From positions 15,617,961 through 15,681,960 of the forward strand of contig OW387148.1 in the NCBI GenBank assembly GCA_936440205.1: a DNA stretch of 64,000 nucleotides. Direction: 5' to 3'. This document shows, in pieces, positions 12,006-24,600 of this stretch (positions within the stretch are counted from its first letter, which is position 1; every line of letters begins with the position of its first letter). The translations under genes were made by a program, and so were the position numbers. The notes below the pieces were generated by a model that had not been told where the DNA came from, ran no database searches, and was given only the letters and a program-made list of their open reading frames with translations. Source of the stretch: Lepidonotus clava (taxonomy: Eukaryota > Annelida > Polychaeta > Phyllodocida > Polynoidae).

Positions 12006-14110
12006 GGTGGATGGGGGTGGGGTTCACTGGGAGGGAAGGGAGGGTGGGTTGGGGGTGTGTTCTCAGGTGGGAGGGGGGTGAGTAGTGTTATTACACCTAC
12101 TGCCACCAGTTAGCAGCAGCGGCCGGGGTTATGACCGGTAGGAGGGAGGGTTGGGGGGTGGGGCGGGGCCGGCGCACCTGGGCACGAGTTACAGGGGGTG
12201 GGTTTCTGGGGGAGCGTGGAGGGGGTATTGTTAAGGTTATTAACGCCAGGTAGCAGCAGTGGCCGCGGCGCCGACGGGGCAAAGGTTAAGAGGGTGGGTG
12301 GGGAGGGGGCGCGGGTAGTCTTTAAGGTGGTATGGAGGAGCACCTAGGGAAAGGATGACCCGGTCTGGGATTAGGATTGGATACCAGTTGATCTGATCAC
12401 CTGGATTAGTAGTTTGTGTGCATGAATGGGAGGAATAGGTCATAAAAGACGGACTGGAATGGGGTAGGGGGTCAGCAGAAGAGGGCAATGGGGGAGGGGG
12501 TCGTGAGGTGGGAGATGGGAGGGGCTAATGAGATGTTTATGACATAGGAGCGTACATGTATGGACAGGAACAATTAGAGGTTGGAGGCAGTGGTGAGGGG
12601 TCAGAGGGGCGGCAGTCAGAGGGGTCTGGGGGTGTAGAGGTGGGGGTTAGAGGAGAGGGAAACGAGGGAGGGGAGAGGGCAGTAGAGAAGTAGGGTGGGG
12701 TTAGAGGGAAAGAGGTTGGGAGGAGCTAGCAGTAGAGGGAAAATAGGGAGGGGTCTACAGTAAATGTACTTCAAACAGGAACAATGGGAGGCTCCGTGTA
12801 GTAAGGGTGGGGGTAAAAGGGCGTGTCCTGGGGCGGGGCTATGGTGGGTGGGCGTGGCCTGTGGGACCCTCCTCCAGGCGGGGACGTCCCCTGCCAGCCC
12901 CCTCCTGTCTCAGTCCGAGTCCGGCGTGCGGTCGGCCCGGCCGTCTCCGGCCCAGCCAGCCGTGGACACACTCTCCACACACAGACACAGTCTTCACTCA
13001 CACTCTCCAGGCATATACTAGGTCCTCCTGTGGCCAGTCTCTCCAGCGGTCCGACACAGGTAGAACTCCACGGCAACTAGTTTGGTCAGCCTGACTTCCC
13101 GGCCACGTCCTACGGATCACCCCCATTGTCGTCCCAGGATTTCTGCTTCTCTACACGTCTATCCACGTCCATATACAGAGTTTCCGTGTAAATCTTTATT
13201 TACTGACACGGCAATTGTGCAGATAGGAGAGACCGTCTTCCTTTCTCCAGGCCGGGGAAGGAGACACATAGAGTAATTAGAGATACCACAAGGCAAATCA
13301 TAAGAGCGACAAGTTAACACATCAGGTCACTTGTCACTTTTCGTCTCTTGTTTTCTTCTGTGGTTTAAGTTAATAGGATTTTAAGCCGAGGCAGGTAGGT
13401 TTTCGTTTCTTGTCGCACAAATGCCTCCAGTAGGTTATTGTGACTTTCCTTTGTGGGCATGAGACCGGATAGGGAGATCCGAGTGTCCTTTCAAACTTTA
13501 AGCCTTAAGTTTAAAAGTCATAATTTACACTCACAGCTCACTGTTGGCAGCCACAGTTTTTACTCCTTTGGTGAGAACTGTGTTTATCCAAGGGGTTTAA
13601 CTAATCCTCTTGACAGACAGGTTTATCTTACCGACAGCAGCCCATGGTAGTACCACTACAGATTGTTGTTGTATAGCCTACCTCGTAGCATCGATTCAGA
13701 ACCCTTGCCTCAAGGGTACTGGTAGACGGAGGGTAATCCATAAATCCACGGCAACAACTCCAGGATCCACAAGTCAAAGCTCACACTAACATCCCGGGAC
13801 TTGAGTGGGCCCCTCCTGGTTTGAGGCCGTTATGCGGGTGTCGTACTCCAGTACTAGTAGTACAATCGATGAGTGAATAGCGCGGACTATAATACCAACA
13901 TCACTGGGAGCACCTGGGTCTGGTCTAGTCTGCAGTCAGTGTACCACCACCACCACTACCTCCATGCACTCCTCCAGCTGGTACCTGCCTGCTTCTCTTC
14001 CTGCTGCTACCTGCCGGCCCAGCTACTCCTACCGGCCGTTACCTAGCAGGCCTCACCCCTCCTCGTGTGCCTCGGCCCGCGCCGCCGCCGTCGAGACGCC
14101 AGAAGTAGAA
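11090..14110. promoter_or_regulatory. CpG-rich region around the 5' end of the unknown minus-strand gene
   Basis: GC- and CpG-rich DNA, in contrast with the AT-rich surroundings, spans the first coding exon (11,080-12,026), G-rich DNA upstream of it to about 12,900, and a separate GC patch at 13,960-14,110. The minus strand of the latter has several donor-like GGTA motifs and could be a 5' untranslated exon. A promoter here is inferred from position and composition; no TATA box or initiator is compelling. Confidence 0.4.
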
Positions 14111-14164
14111 TCAGTGCTACTCACAGCGTCCCCCGGGAACGCTGGTAGACTCACCAAATGAGAA

Positions 14165-16235
14165 GACTGGTTTGGGTTACCGCCAGTCAACCTGGGATCT
14201 GTCTGACCCTAAAGTCTCCACTTCTGAAACAATTTTCAATGTCCGCTAGGCCGCGGCCGTTTTGGTTCTGTGTTCCTTGCAAAAGGGTGTGTGCAGAACG
14301 GAAGGTGCTTTCTTATTTCTTACTTGGCCTGGCATAGATTCGCGTGGTGGGATGGGGGTTGGGGGAAGTAAGGTAAGTAGTAGGTGATTTTCTGGATCAC
14401 GCCACCTTGTGGATGACTTGTGTGATCGCGCATGAACAGCTCTCATGAAGCCATCTTGTTCCTTTTTAATTTGGTTCTCAATCCCCCCGGCACCTTAGAT
14501 TTAGGGTTGTAAAGGTCGGGTCGATTTGGGTAACCTCAAACCTTGTTAATCAACGTGGCTGATCAAACAACTGCCAGCTTTACTTTCTAGAATAGAAGGT
14601 AGTATATAAACCAATGATTTTGATAGCCAACTTGGATTGGCCTGAGTAAACAAAGTACTTGGATAAAACCAATCTCTGCATAGGTAGGATGGCGGCAACA
14701 GCAGCAACTAGTCTATTGCCAGGCGGACTGGCCGTCCAAATAGGTGGGTTGGCCGGTACTAGGTGCGTGTTCCCAATGATGAGTGGCTCTCTGGCATGTG
14801 AGTGGCTCCGGCGCTGGGAGGTGGGTGTGGGAGGGGGTGAGGGGGTCAGGTATTAAAGACCAGGCCGCCAGCAGCTTCTAAGGAACAGAGACCTGAGGCG
14901 CCCAGTACTAACTAACTGGGCCCGGCTCAGTGTTTGGTGTCAGAGGTAGCCGGGGACGCCTGGTGACGAGCTGCTCTTTGTGTTCCAGTATGTGACGTGC
15001 ACCTGTGAGCTGGTCGCTAACCTGTGGACCCGTTCCTGTTCCTCATACGGCTGTGTGATTTATACTCAGGTCTATTGCTTATAGCGTGGTCAGAGACACT
15101 TTGGCTTCACGAATCAATGAGCATTTATCCACTCTTAAGTCTTGTGACGTTTCCGAAGCAGAATAATCCAGGCTTTATAGAACCATGCAGTTATAGAACA
15201 AAGCCTCCGTCTTAATGATACTATAAATCAACGTTGACTTGTCCTGCATCTCACAATGGACATCAAGATACCATAAGGCTGAATGGCCATAGTTGGATCC
15301 AAGTTCGTGTGATAAAAAGTAATCGGACAGCATAGACGTATGTAGATTTCCGAGTTTAATCACACACTGGAGAAAATGGTCCTTTCTCTTAGAACAACAC
15401 GTACATACAAATGTGATCTTTCTATTGCATGATGTAGTACCTAGAATCCACTCTGCCTATCTTGTAATCCCAGCAGCGTTACAACCCTCCGACCTCTCCT
15501 CCAGGGGGACGCTCAGGTTGTCGTCTGGAGGTGGTAGGCAGCGTCTGCCGGGCGTCTGCTGACGGTGTGAGGAGGTAGATGGGTGGGTGAGGTGGGTGAG
15601 GAGGTGAGTGGTCCCAGTCACTCCCACAGGTCCCGTCTACTACTCCCCACAGTGCCACTCTCCAGGCGGCCAGTCCTACTGCTGGCACCGACACAGGAGG
15701 CAGCAGGCACTACCCAGCCTTCTTTGAAGACGTATTTTCACCGTTGTATAGGGGAACGCTGTCACTTTGTTGCATTGGAAGTATCAGCAGCAGATGTAGA
15801 AATGATACCAGTAGTTGTAGTAGTTTTCAAATCTGTGGGAAGGGAGAATCAATGGTACAGGGAGGAGGTCAGGCCTCTTCCACAACAGCAACAATAGTGT
15901 TGGATAGATCCAGCGTCCTGCAGGCTACAGACGCGGGCACCCCTCAGCCCTCCTCCTGTTAGTGGGCAGCGCCCTCAGACCGTGGGACGCCCGCACTATG
16001 TGGAGGACAGTATTGGCGACTGGTACCCGCCGTGTCCGTGGTGGTGGGTGGCAGTAAAAACCAACAGGCCCGACACCAGTCCGAGCAGTGAGTGCTCCCT
16101 CACTTCTCCCAGCGGCCGGCCGACGTGCCGCAGACCCCGAGATACGGCCAGCGGCCCCCACCACCAGGCTCCCCTGGGGGCCAGTCGGCGCCACTGGCGT
16201 CAGAGATCTGCCAGCTCAGCCTTACTATGACCTAG
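14165..16235. other. GC-patchy region with unexplained open frames, no recognised gene
   Basis: Between about 15,480 and 16,240 GC rises and several frames stay open for 70-100 codons on both strands. A plus-strand frame at about 15,600-15,960 includes HYPAFFEDVFSPLYRG, and another near 15,960-16,230 includes GRPHYVEDSIGDWYPP. Neither matches a family I know, and exon boundaries are ambiguous. They may be exons, decayed exons or composition effects. Confidence 0.35.
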
Positions 16236-16237
16236 GA

Positions 16238-16600
16238 TCTGTTAGACAAGACCTACTTTGGTAGGGTGTCTGCTAGCCAAGAACTACCCTATACTCTGGT
16301 CGTGTATGTTTGTAGGTCAAGACCTACTCTGGTCGTATTTGTGTATTCCAAGACCTACTCTAGTCGTAACTAAATTTGTAGGCCAAGACCTACTCTGGTG
16401 AATACGTATTTGTAGACCAAGACCTATTCCGGTCGCACTATATTTGTCAGCCAAAACCTACTGTGGTCGTATATATATTTGTAGGCCAACTCTGGTCGTA
16501 TATCTGCTAGCAAAGACTTTCCAGCGGTTATGTATCGATTAGCTAAGACTTCCCAGAGTCGTGTGTCTGTAAGCTAAGACTTATCTTGATCATGGACCTT
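16238..16600. repeat. Degenerate minisatellite, about 9 units of 35-48 bp
   Basis: The phrase TTTGTAGGCCAAGACCTACT followed by CTGGTCGTA recurs with variation, for example near 16,310, 16,345, 16,378, 16,412, 16,445 and 16,480, with poorer copies to 16,600. Each unit contains a short dyad (AGACCTACT and related). Units differ in length and sequence, so the array is old. Confidence 0.85.
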
Positions 16601-19480
16601 CTATCCAATTTGATGATAATGGTAATGGCCATATACATCAAACTATTGTCAAAGAGAAAAGGTGTCAAAAACAGCCCAGATCTTGTGGATCGCAATGTGT
16701 ATTGATGTATTCTATAGCAAGCTCAATAGATGCTTATAGCCAAAGACAGTACAAAGCTACTATATCCAGCCATGCCCCCTGGGGCCTTTCTGCGCAGCGT
16801 CGTTTATTGCCGTACAATCATGGGGAATCTCCCGATACGGCCGGCCCTACCTGCCCATCCCTCTCTGTCTGTGGGAGTCCCCCGTCAGACGTAGATGAGG
16901 GCCGATTAGGGCCTCCCCTGTAATACCAACAGCCTCTACTCCTTCGGCCTGCTCCACTTTGGACCATGGCGTATCTCCAGCCCTATCTGAGAGTGCCTAC
17001 AGGACCTCTCGGCCCGTAGTGGGATCTTCACGCTGACCGCCCCCCTCTCTCAGAACCTGATTACACGGCCGGGCCTGCACTGTGTCAGGACGCCCCCTTT
17101 TTAGGTCGATGGGGCGGTTATTATCGTATCATGCCAAGGGCTATGGCCATTGGTGGATGCTGAGTGGTTTTTGGTCGTTCCCCATGTGGAGGTGTTTGCC
17201 TGATTGTTATTACTCTGTTTGTCGAGTGTTTCCCTTAGGCGTTCATTCATTTGATTACGGAAAATTGGATCCAATTGATTGGTGTGTCCGTTTCTATAGC
17301 GGATGCGGATTAGTTTGCGACCTTTTCCCTCATTGGTAAGTATTTGCGCGCTGAAAAGTTCGCGAATGTATTCAACTGCTTTACTAATACACTATTGCCA
17401 ACAGTCATCGAGTATCCATTAGGTTATTGCATAGCTGGGTCACATCACTAATGTAGTCGTATGCATATCCCATTTGCTGCAGTGGGTATGATTAGTCTTG
17501 ACAGTCCTGCAGCTAGGTCCTATTAGTTTTAGTGATCAGACTCTGAATTATGCAATTTAATCCCTACAACTTGGAAATGAAAATGGCTGTATTCCAGACC
17601 ACATAATATTCATGCAAACATGTAATGATGTATGTGTGTGCAGAACGTAGAGAGTATATATACTATAATGGTCCTATAAGTCAAACACCCTGGAAGAGTA
17701 AGGCTCCTCTGATTTGTTGTCTGCCAATCTGTAACACCTCGGTCACTGGAGACACAAGCCTCCTTCTAAGCTATGTAACATTGTTGCCGACACCCCAGAG
17801 GCCGTCGTGCGGTGCCTATTCCCTCAGGGCCTCTCAGAGCCACTTCTCTTAGGGCCCAAGTAGCCTAGGGGCAGGCAGGAGGAGAGGGAGAGGAGGGGAA
17901 GTGGGCACTAGTGATCTTTTGCCGCGTCACTGGGGAGTTGGCCATCCACCAACGTTGCACCCTCCTCACTGGTCTTGTCTCTGAGGTGTTGCGTCGGATA
18001 GTGGTAGCTGTTTGCTGTTTGCTGTTTGCTGTTGGCACAACTAATGGTGTGAATGATGCAAATAATGTACCTTTGTGAAAATAAGACATGCAGGGATATC
18101 AATAGTAGATTACCAACGCTCCTTGTTAATAGGGATGGCAGATCCAGCACATTTAGTAACCCAAAGGGTGAACCAATAAAGTCGTAAATTGCGAATTGCC
18201 TTTGGTCTAATTGGTGGAAACTTTAACTTCCAAATGACTTCCCCAACTCGGATGACCCAAAGTTCCTGCCGCACTTTCAACTAATGACATTCTTGTTTTA
18301 GATGTGCCTTTTCCATTAACGGCAGTGTTAATTCACTCTAGTTCTCCAGAGACGGCACGCCTGCATTTGCTCCTCAGTGTCCTTTGTATTCCTTTGACTG
18401 CCTATGTATGCTCCTGGGTTGAAAGTCTGCACCCAGCGAACCCCAACCCCCTTTTATCCTGAGGTGGAGTAGTACGGCCGCTCCCTCAGACCGCTCCCCC
18501 TGGGCAGGTCCTTGTAGCCTCAGCTGTTCATCCTCTCCCCTAATACTGTAACATGCTATTCAGGCCCTACCTGCGGCCATATCGCTGCACGTGGCAGGTG
18601 GGCCGCACTGCGCGCCGTACGCACCCCTACCCGCACCACCAGCGGGGTATAACCGGGGTTTGCCGAGTGGCGGTCACGCACGTCGCAATGACGACCACTG
18701 CCACCTTTGTGTTAATATTCCGTCCAGCCCCAACGCTGCTGCCACCCCTACTGATGCTGCCGCTCCTGCCGCCGGGCCTGCTGCAACTCCCGCCGTGGTG
18801 ATCTCTGCGATATGCATGGCATTAAGGGGTGCTGTTTGAATACCCCCCGAGGGGGACGGCCAGATCCCTACCGCGCGCCCAGCCCCCAGCTCCCAGTCGT
18901 AGGTATGCGAGCAGCAGTCAATGTCGGCAAGGCTTCGACGGCCCTTCCCAGTCCTGTTGCATATATACGGCCTGCTACTGTATACTGGCGGCTGCTGGAT
19001 TGACTGCGGGCTGGGTGGGAGGGGTGGGGAGAAGAGGGGTAGGGGTGTTTGGTGGTCCGACTGTTTGACTGCTTCTTCCTGCACAGTAATGTGCTGGTAG
19101 TGTGGGTATGGGGATGGTGGTAGTGGTGGCTTCTGGTGGTCTCAATAATGGTAACTGGTTGTGGCAGTGCCACTAAGGCCGGGTCCAATACACCAAATGC
19201 ATCGCACCAACTCTTGATGAACAGTGACTAGCTGTGGCCGTATACGCCGCACAGTGCCGTACTATGGGGAGCCCGAGTAGGCGGCGGCAAACAGCCAAAG
19301 TCCCCGCTTTGTGTGAGAGGGATACTAGATGATTGAATGCGTACTGCTGCCACCGCTACGCTGCTGCCAAATCTGGGACTTGGCTCGCTCCGTCTGGGGT
19401 ACCGAATGATATATGTACCACCGGGGTATAGAGAAAAACACTCATCCCGTCTCCATTATTAATACGCCAACTCCATGGGG
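16601..19480. other. GC-patchy region without recognised gene
   Basis: GC-rich patches at 16,780-17,080 and 18,540-18,960 contain Pro-, Ala- and Tyr-rich plus-strand frames. One follows an acceptor-like CAG at 18,561-18,563 and includes APYAPLPAPPAGYNRG. An 85-codon Trp/Cys-rich frame at 17,082-17,336 ends at a GTAAGT donor-like site. None matches a known family. A 7-bp repeat is at 18,007-18,033. Confidence 0.35.
18007..18033. repeat. Short tandem repeat (GCTGTTT)n
   Basis: Almost four perfect copies of the heptamer GCTGTTT. Confidence 0.9.
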
Positions 19481-19489
19481 CGAGCCGGA

Positions 19490-19740
19490 GCCGTCCATGA
19501 GTTTACTTGGCGGAGGTCATGATTAAATTGTCTGCATCAGCGATGGGATAAATTGCGACTCCAATTAAATGATTCAGCAATGAAACAGCGTGAAAAAGCC
19601 AGAGCATTGTGGAGTGAATGGACGCTGCCAAACCCCATGGCAGAACGTAGAGGCGGAATGAGAATAATTGGAAATACGAGGGGTAAAAATAGTGGAAATG
19701 ACAACAATCCGTCATAATTGAGTGTGAATATGCATGAGTA
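19490..19740. promoter_or_regulatory. Possible homeodomain/POU-rich regulatory element
   Basis: A complex, non-repetitive block with many homeodomain core sites (ATGATTAAATTG, CCAATTAAATGATT, AATAATTGG, CATAATTGA) and one POU-like ATATGCAT at 19,728-19,735. There is no long open frame. This density suggests an enhancer or conserved non-coding element, but the call rests on motifs alone. Confidence 0.25.
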
Positions 19741-22330
19741 TACCAGACGTGTTGCCTATGTGTAGGCTCTGTGGGGCCTGATATGCCAGTCAGGGTTATA
19801 GACCCTGTGGAGATACGGTCAGATGTAGTAAATCAATGTATCGCGGGGCTCCAAATTAGTAATTTTTAGATTATGAAAACAAGTTGACGGTTCCTGCACG
19901 CAATTTAAGCTACACAAATTGTAAGGCAAGGAGTTTTATAATGTTATTTCTTTCAACACTGATCTCGTTGCAAAGAACGTATATCATCAATTGCTGTCAC
20001 TTGTACAAGGTCTATGATTGTGCATTATACCGTTGATTGTATGCGTCCTGTTTTCTGGTGGTCTTAGAGACAGGTCTCAAGAGATACTTCCGAATTCTCA
20101 GCAGCTTTAAAATAAGTCATCCATCTTTCAGTGGTTCTTTTTTTCCCATATGTACGTCTCCAATGTGCTATTAGGCTCCGAACAGCGTGGATGAATCCGA
20201 TAAAACCACTAGCATAAGGTACAATAGCAGCCCTTCAATAAGCCTTTCCAAAATAAATACACCAACAACAACCATGCGTTGTGCTTTTTGCGTTTTCTTT
20301 TTTCAGACTAGTTAGAAATAAAAATCCCTTGGTAAATTCTTGCTGGCGAGAGACGTACATAATTACTATGTAAAGAAGCATGTTTTTCTGCTGATATTCA
20401 TGTTGGAAAATTTATAAACATACATTGTTGTCGGCAATAAAATATTGCTACAACCAATCTATAATGTTCCAACGCTTGAGGTGGAAAGTTTTGGTTTGAG
20501 TACGGTGCAAAAAGAGAGAACATGACACTTGGTTTCTAAAATATCTATTTCCAATTTCATAAATCGACCAGCTCACAACCTCTTTGGAACAAACGTCAAT
20601 AACTATATATATTTCACATAATTCGAACGCGCAACCCATTATCCAATTTTAGCTAAGAGTGGCAGGGTGTGTGACCTCTGCTACATTGTATTTCATAAAA
20701 TAGATCAGTAGACCTATAGGATATTTCATGAAAAGCATCTGTTCCATAGAGTAGTCTACGTTGTGTCTAATTGTTCTTTTACACTGACAATCATTTATTT
20801 TTCACATTTATCAATAGTTGTCCAAATGATATTTAAAAGAAACAATGAGTAATGAATTTATGACTGTCCTCATGTATATAAGGTCATAGCCGGACCATTT
20901 TAATAAAATACCTTTTAATTGACCCTCAAAGGTTAGCTTGGATGCCATATAATAATTATTACTAATTGCATCATAAATTTATAGCATTACACCTATAGCA
21001 GTAAAACTTTAATATCATAAGATAGCTCGTAGAAATGTCGTATATGTGGTTCTTGTGTAACAAGTCGTCAATGAATGGTAAAATACAAAAATTAATAGTC
21101 AACTTAACTAATCCGAAAGAATTACAAGAGCTCACAGATGCGTGATCCCCTGGTATAGATACACCAGATCACGGTAACGGGCGTTACGGTCAAGAAAGTA
21201 GAGATAAATGATTGATTTACGTAATCATGGGGGGATGGGTCAGGATGGCTAAAATTCCCCATAGGCTCAATTTGCAGCAGTGCGCATGCGCCGGCCAGCA
21301 GCGCCCCCTTCAGGCGGGCGATGAGCGCGCCTCCCACCCTGAATATTGAACTTTTAAGTGCCACCTGTATTCTCCACATGCAATCTGACACGCAGCCAGC
21401 CGGCCCTAGCGCTATGTTTGCTCGATATGGGTTTGGGTTTGCATTGACCGCAGTGCAGCTTATGTGTGCTAGACATGCCTGTGTTTGTGTCTGCTATCCA
21501 GGCCGCTAGTGATCACAGGAATGTTGCATGGCACTTTACTGAATGTAGGCCAAGAGCCTTTGAGACGCTGAAATTTGTTGTTCAATTTCAATAGTCCCCT
21601 CTGAAAGCTTAAAAAGCATATTGTAATTTCCTAATTTGTAGGCTTGTGTTTACAGGCATGGCTTTATTCATATCAGCATGCATAGATCACCCGCAATGTC
21701 TACAAGGATGGCTCATCGGGTTTCTGCATGCCAATATTGAGCGAATTTAGACTGTAAACCAAATTATGCCTGAAACCAGTATAACTTCCCAGTTTTAACA
21801 AATGTCTCATTTTACAGTATACGTTTGATAGACAGTTGTCTTGTTTTGCAGTTCATCTATAACGTTATGATTGGACTATTGTGAACTATTTATTTAAATG
21901 AGATCGGTAATTGGCATCATTCTGATGCTTTCTTAATATATCGATGAGGGTTTTCGTTTTCTAAGGAGATACAATTATTATATATTTTCAAATAAACATT
22001 TGAGAGGGAAAAAGAACCTTGAAAATGTATGATGATCAGTGTCATTTTGAATGCAACAGGAAAGGTAAAATGGAAGAGGTGATGGAAAGGCCTCTATGTG
22101 CGTGCAGACCGGGTACGAAATCCATGTCGTGCCCTTTTGAATTCTTTTGAAATCACGGGTTTCATAGTACTTCGAGTAATTGCATCTGCCAGTGGCAGAT
22201 TTGGTTTTCATATGTTTTGGAAGGGAGGGCGTGTAGCACCAACTGGGAGTCTTTATTTCATGTCAGGGTGCATTCAGGGTGCGACACTTCTGACGATGGC
22301 CTTTGATATATCTAATATATGACGATGAAA
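19741..22330. other. No gene seen; AT-rich DNA
   Basis: No recognisable coding sequence. A GC-richer spot at 21,270-21,420 and a short dyad (GTAACGGGCGTTAC, near 21,174) are the only local features noted. Confidence 0.5.
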
Positions 22331-22348
22331 GGAACCCTGTGGCAATTC

Positions 22349-22436
22349 GGAATTGAACCCACCAGCTTGTTTTGTATACCTCCTCCGAGCATCAAAGGTT
22401 GGTACGTTACCTCAACAAACGTTTGACCGACCAGAG
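22349..22436 (-). repeat. tRNA-like SINE remnant
   Basis: On the minus strand a segment with GTTGAGGTAACGTACCAACC, TTTGATGCTCGGAGG and then GGTTCAATTCC (22,359-22,349) resembles the A-box, anticodon-arm and B-box order of a tRNA-derived SINE head. The B-box fits the RNA polymerase III consensus; the A-box is imperfect, and no clean cloverleaf, tail or target duplication was made out. It is better read as a SINE head or tRNA relic than as a working tRNA gene. Confidence 0.35.
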
Positions 22437-24425
22437 TATCATGATCCACTCATATGATTTTGATAAAGGTTATCAGAATAGGATTTTTTTGAGTCTCATG
22501 ACACTCTCATAATTATATCAATATTAACAGTGTTGCCTCGAAAACGATTAGTTCTGAACTCGATGCTACCTATCTTCACGTCAATTATGAACTAAGGGAC
22601 TAAAACGGAAATGTACAGCCACAGTTGTCGAAATTGTAATCTTTAAGGATATTTTCTATTCAGAATGTCAATATAAAGGGTTGACTAGGTAATGACTAGA
22701 CACCAGATTTAAAACAGGTTTGGTCTACTGGATTGGTGAAACTAAATTTACACTTTACCTATGTAAAGCACTAGAAGAATCTTAATACAAAGACTCAAGC
22801 TCAGCAATTCTGGAATCATGCATTAACGTTATCGTTATAGTCATCATAGGATAGTCACAAGGTTGTCAACAGCCACCTACAGAAAGGTCTATACGTTGTA
22901 AATGATCTCCCAGTTGCAAATTGTCTGTGTGTTCCTCCTGCTCCTCCAAATATAAAGTAAACAAAGAGTCATGTCTCCCCGCATTCCCCAGATGGGTGAT
23001 GAGAGGAAAGGTGGTCTGAGCGAAGAAATGTACACACTTCAGCCAGCCCTGGAGGGCACTGCATAGACTTGCCCATAGTCTGAGTGCCTTTGGTGTTGGT
23101 GTAGCAAAACAAAAACTAATATGGGGCGTAACAAAATATTTAGCAAATGAGCACATTATTGAACTTACTAATATGCAGGTAAGTTTATTACATCATTATC
23201 TATTATTTGAACCTATCAATTTCGTTAGCTAGCACGCATTACTTTTCTGAGTCCCTGGCAATAACCTTATAAATTGGATGGAAGGGCGTACGAAATCCCT
23301 GCCTATTCTATACGATATTTTGGAATTTAGCATTAAGTGAATTACTTGGCCAACGTAATTCAAAGTAATGGTAATATTCATGTCATTTGCATAATATAGA
23401 TTGATACAGGTAAGAACGAAGCTATTGTTGAGACTATTTTTATCACTATTAATTTTGATATATCAAAAGATCCGTAAAGAGTATCCAACACATCTCTTCA
23501 GCATAGTCGCTGAGAGGGCATGTGAAGCGTCGGTTTGGTGACACTGTCAACAGTGTCACTCCCGCTGGGAATAGGAAGACAAACAGAGACTGAGGGGCCT
23601 CGATGTGGACTGTCAACCCAGGCCCAGAATATACCCAACACCCAGAATGGGGCTCTCAACAGAGAGGGAGGGCCTCCATGTCCAGTGTCCATTTTAAGAA
23701 TTGACTATTGTACTTTGTCCCATTATTTAGGACAGCACTATGACTCCTTCACTTAGGCCTGTATACATCAGTGGTGGATTCAGTATGATATTCAAATGGG
23801 TGCTTTTGGAAGATTTTCTCCTGGACGGTCTTTACATTGGGATACGAAAATGGTAAGCATAAGAACGGTACGTTCTGAGCTATGCTGTAGGACTTTTGTT
23901 CAAAAGTTCTAGGTATAGGCCCTATCCCTACCACCCTCCCCCCAAAAGCAACGTTACGTTTGTCCAAATTAGTGTCACACTTTCCTTATTAATGATTACA
24001 TCAAATACCCGTATGAAAATCTGCTCAATTCTCTATCCCAGTGATATAACCGCGGAGGATTCTCCCCCAATAGACCCCCAGTGCCTTTTTCTCTGTGCCG
24101 CTTGTACTCGTCCTCAAACATTGCCCTGTGTGTGCGTACTGCAGGGGCGCCGAGTACCAGCACAGGGTCAAGGGTCTCACTGGTTCCCGGCCTACAGGAT
24201 GAAGGTTATACATACAGTATACTCAACCGAGGGAATCAGCGAACTAGCATCCTATTTACAAAAATAAGAGGACCTTTACTCTGAATTTATTGGTCGATTT
24301 TAATTGAGATTTTCATTTCATTTTACATGGGCTTTCATAAAACGAATTCGATTTTGATTGAAAATAGAATTCCATTAGATTTAAAGATGTAAAATAAGAC
24401 AAGTGCAATTTTCCCCACGTTCATC
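22437..24425. other. No recognised gene; one unexplained open frame near 23.1 kb
   Basis: At 23,043-23,178 a plus-strand frame lies between an acceptor-like ACACTTCAG and a perfect donor, CAG|GTAAGT. It reads QPWRALHRLAHSLSAFGVGV and ends LANEHIIELTNMQ. I do not recognise it, and the opposite strand is also open there. A sequence resembling a hAT-type transposon end (CAGTGGTGGATTCAG) occurs near 23,771. Otherwise nothing was seen. Confidence 0.35.
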
Positions 24426-24429
24426 TCAA

Positions 24430-24600
24430 CACCACACCTTATTTGCATATAGGCCTAGGCCTTAGTACAACGTGATAGCCATTCGTTGGAGTCAGTTGCG
24501 TTTCATCTTATTTGCATATATATTACAGTTTTATTAAAGTGGATCCAATTAGACCCAGGCTTTTAATTCGTTCAAGACCTGTAATTAGGGAATCAAACGA
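24430..24600. promoter_or_regulatory. Possible enhancer with paired POU octamers
   Basis: Two copies of CTTATTTGCATAT, each holding the exact octamer ATTTGCAT (24,441-24,448 and 24,510-24,517), lie 69 bp apart and are followed by homeodomain-type CCAATTAGA, TTTTAATTCG and TGTAATTAGG. This arrangement is typical of POU/homeodomain-bound regulatory DNA. The target gene cannot be named from the window. Confidence 0.3.

Noticed and set aside
11217-12113. Long plus-strand frames opposite the Gly/Glu-rich exon (Leu-, Ser- and Pro-rich)
   Set aside because: They are complements of the Glu and Gly codon runs; the minus strand alone has a good start context, an upstream stop and splice sites.
17082-17336. 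85-codon Trp/Cys-rich plus-strand frame ending at GTAAGT
   Set aside because: The stop itself is formed by the donor-like sequence, the good upstream acceptor (17,053) leads into a stop in this frame, and nothing similar is known. It may deserve RNA evidence but cannot be called.
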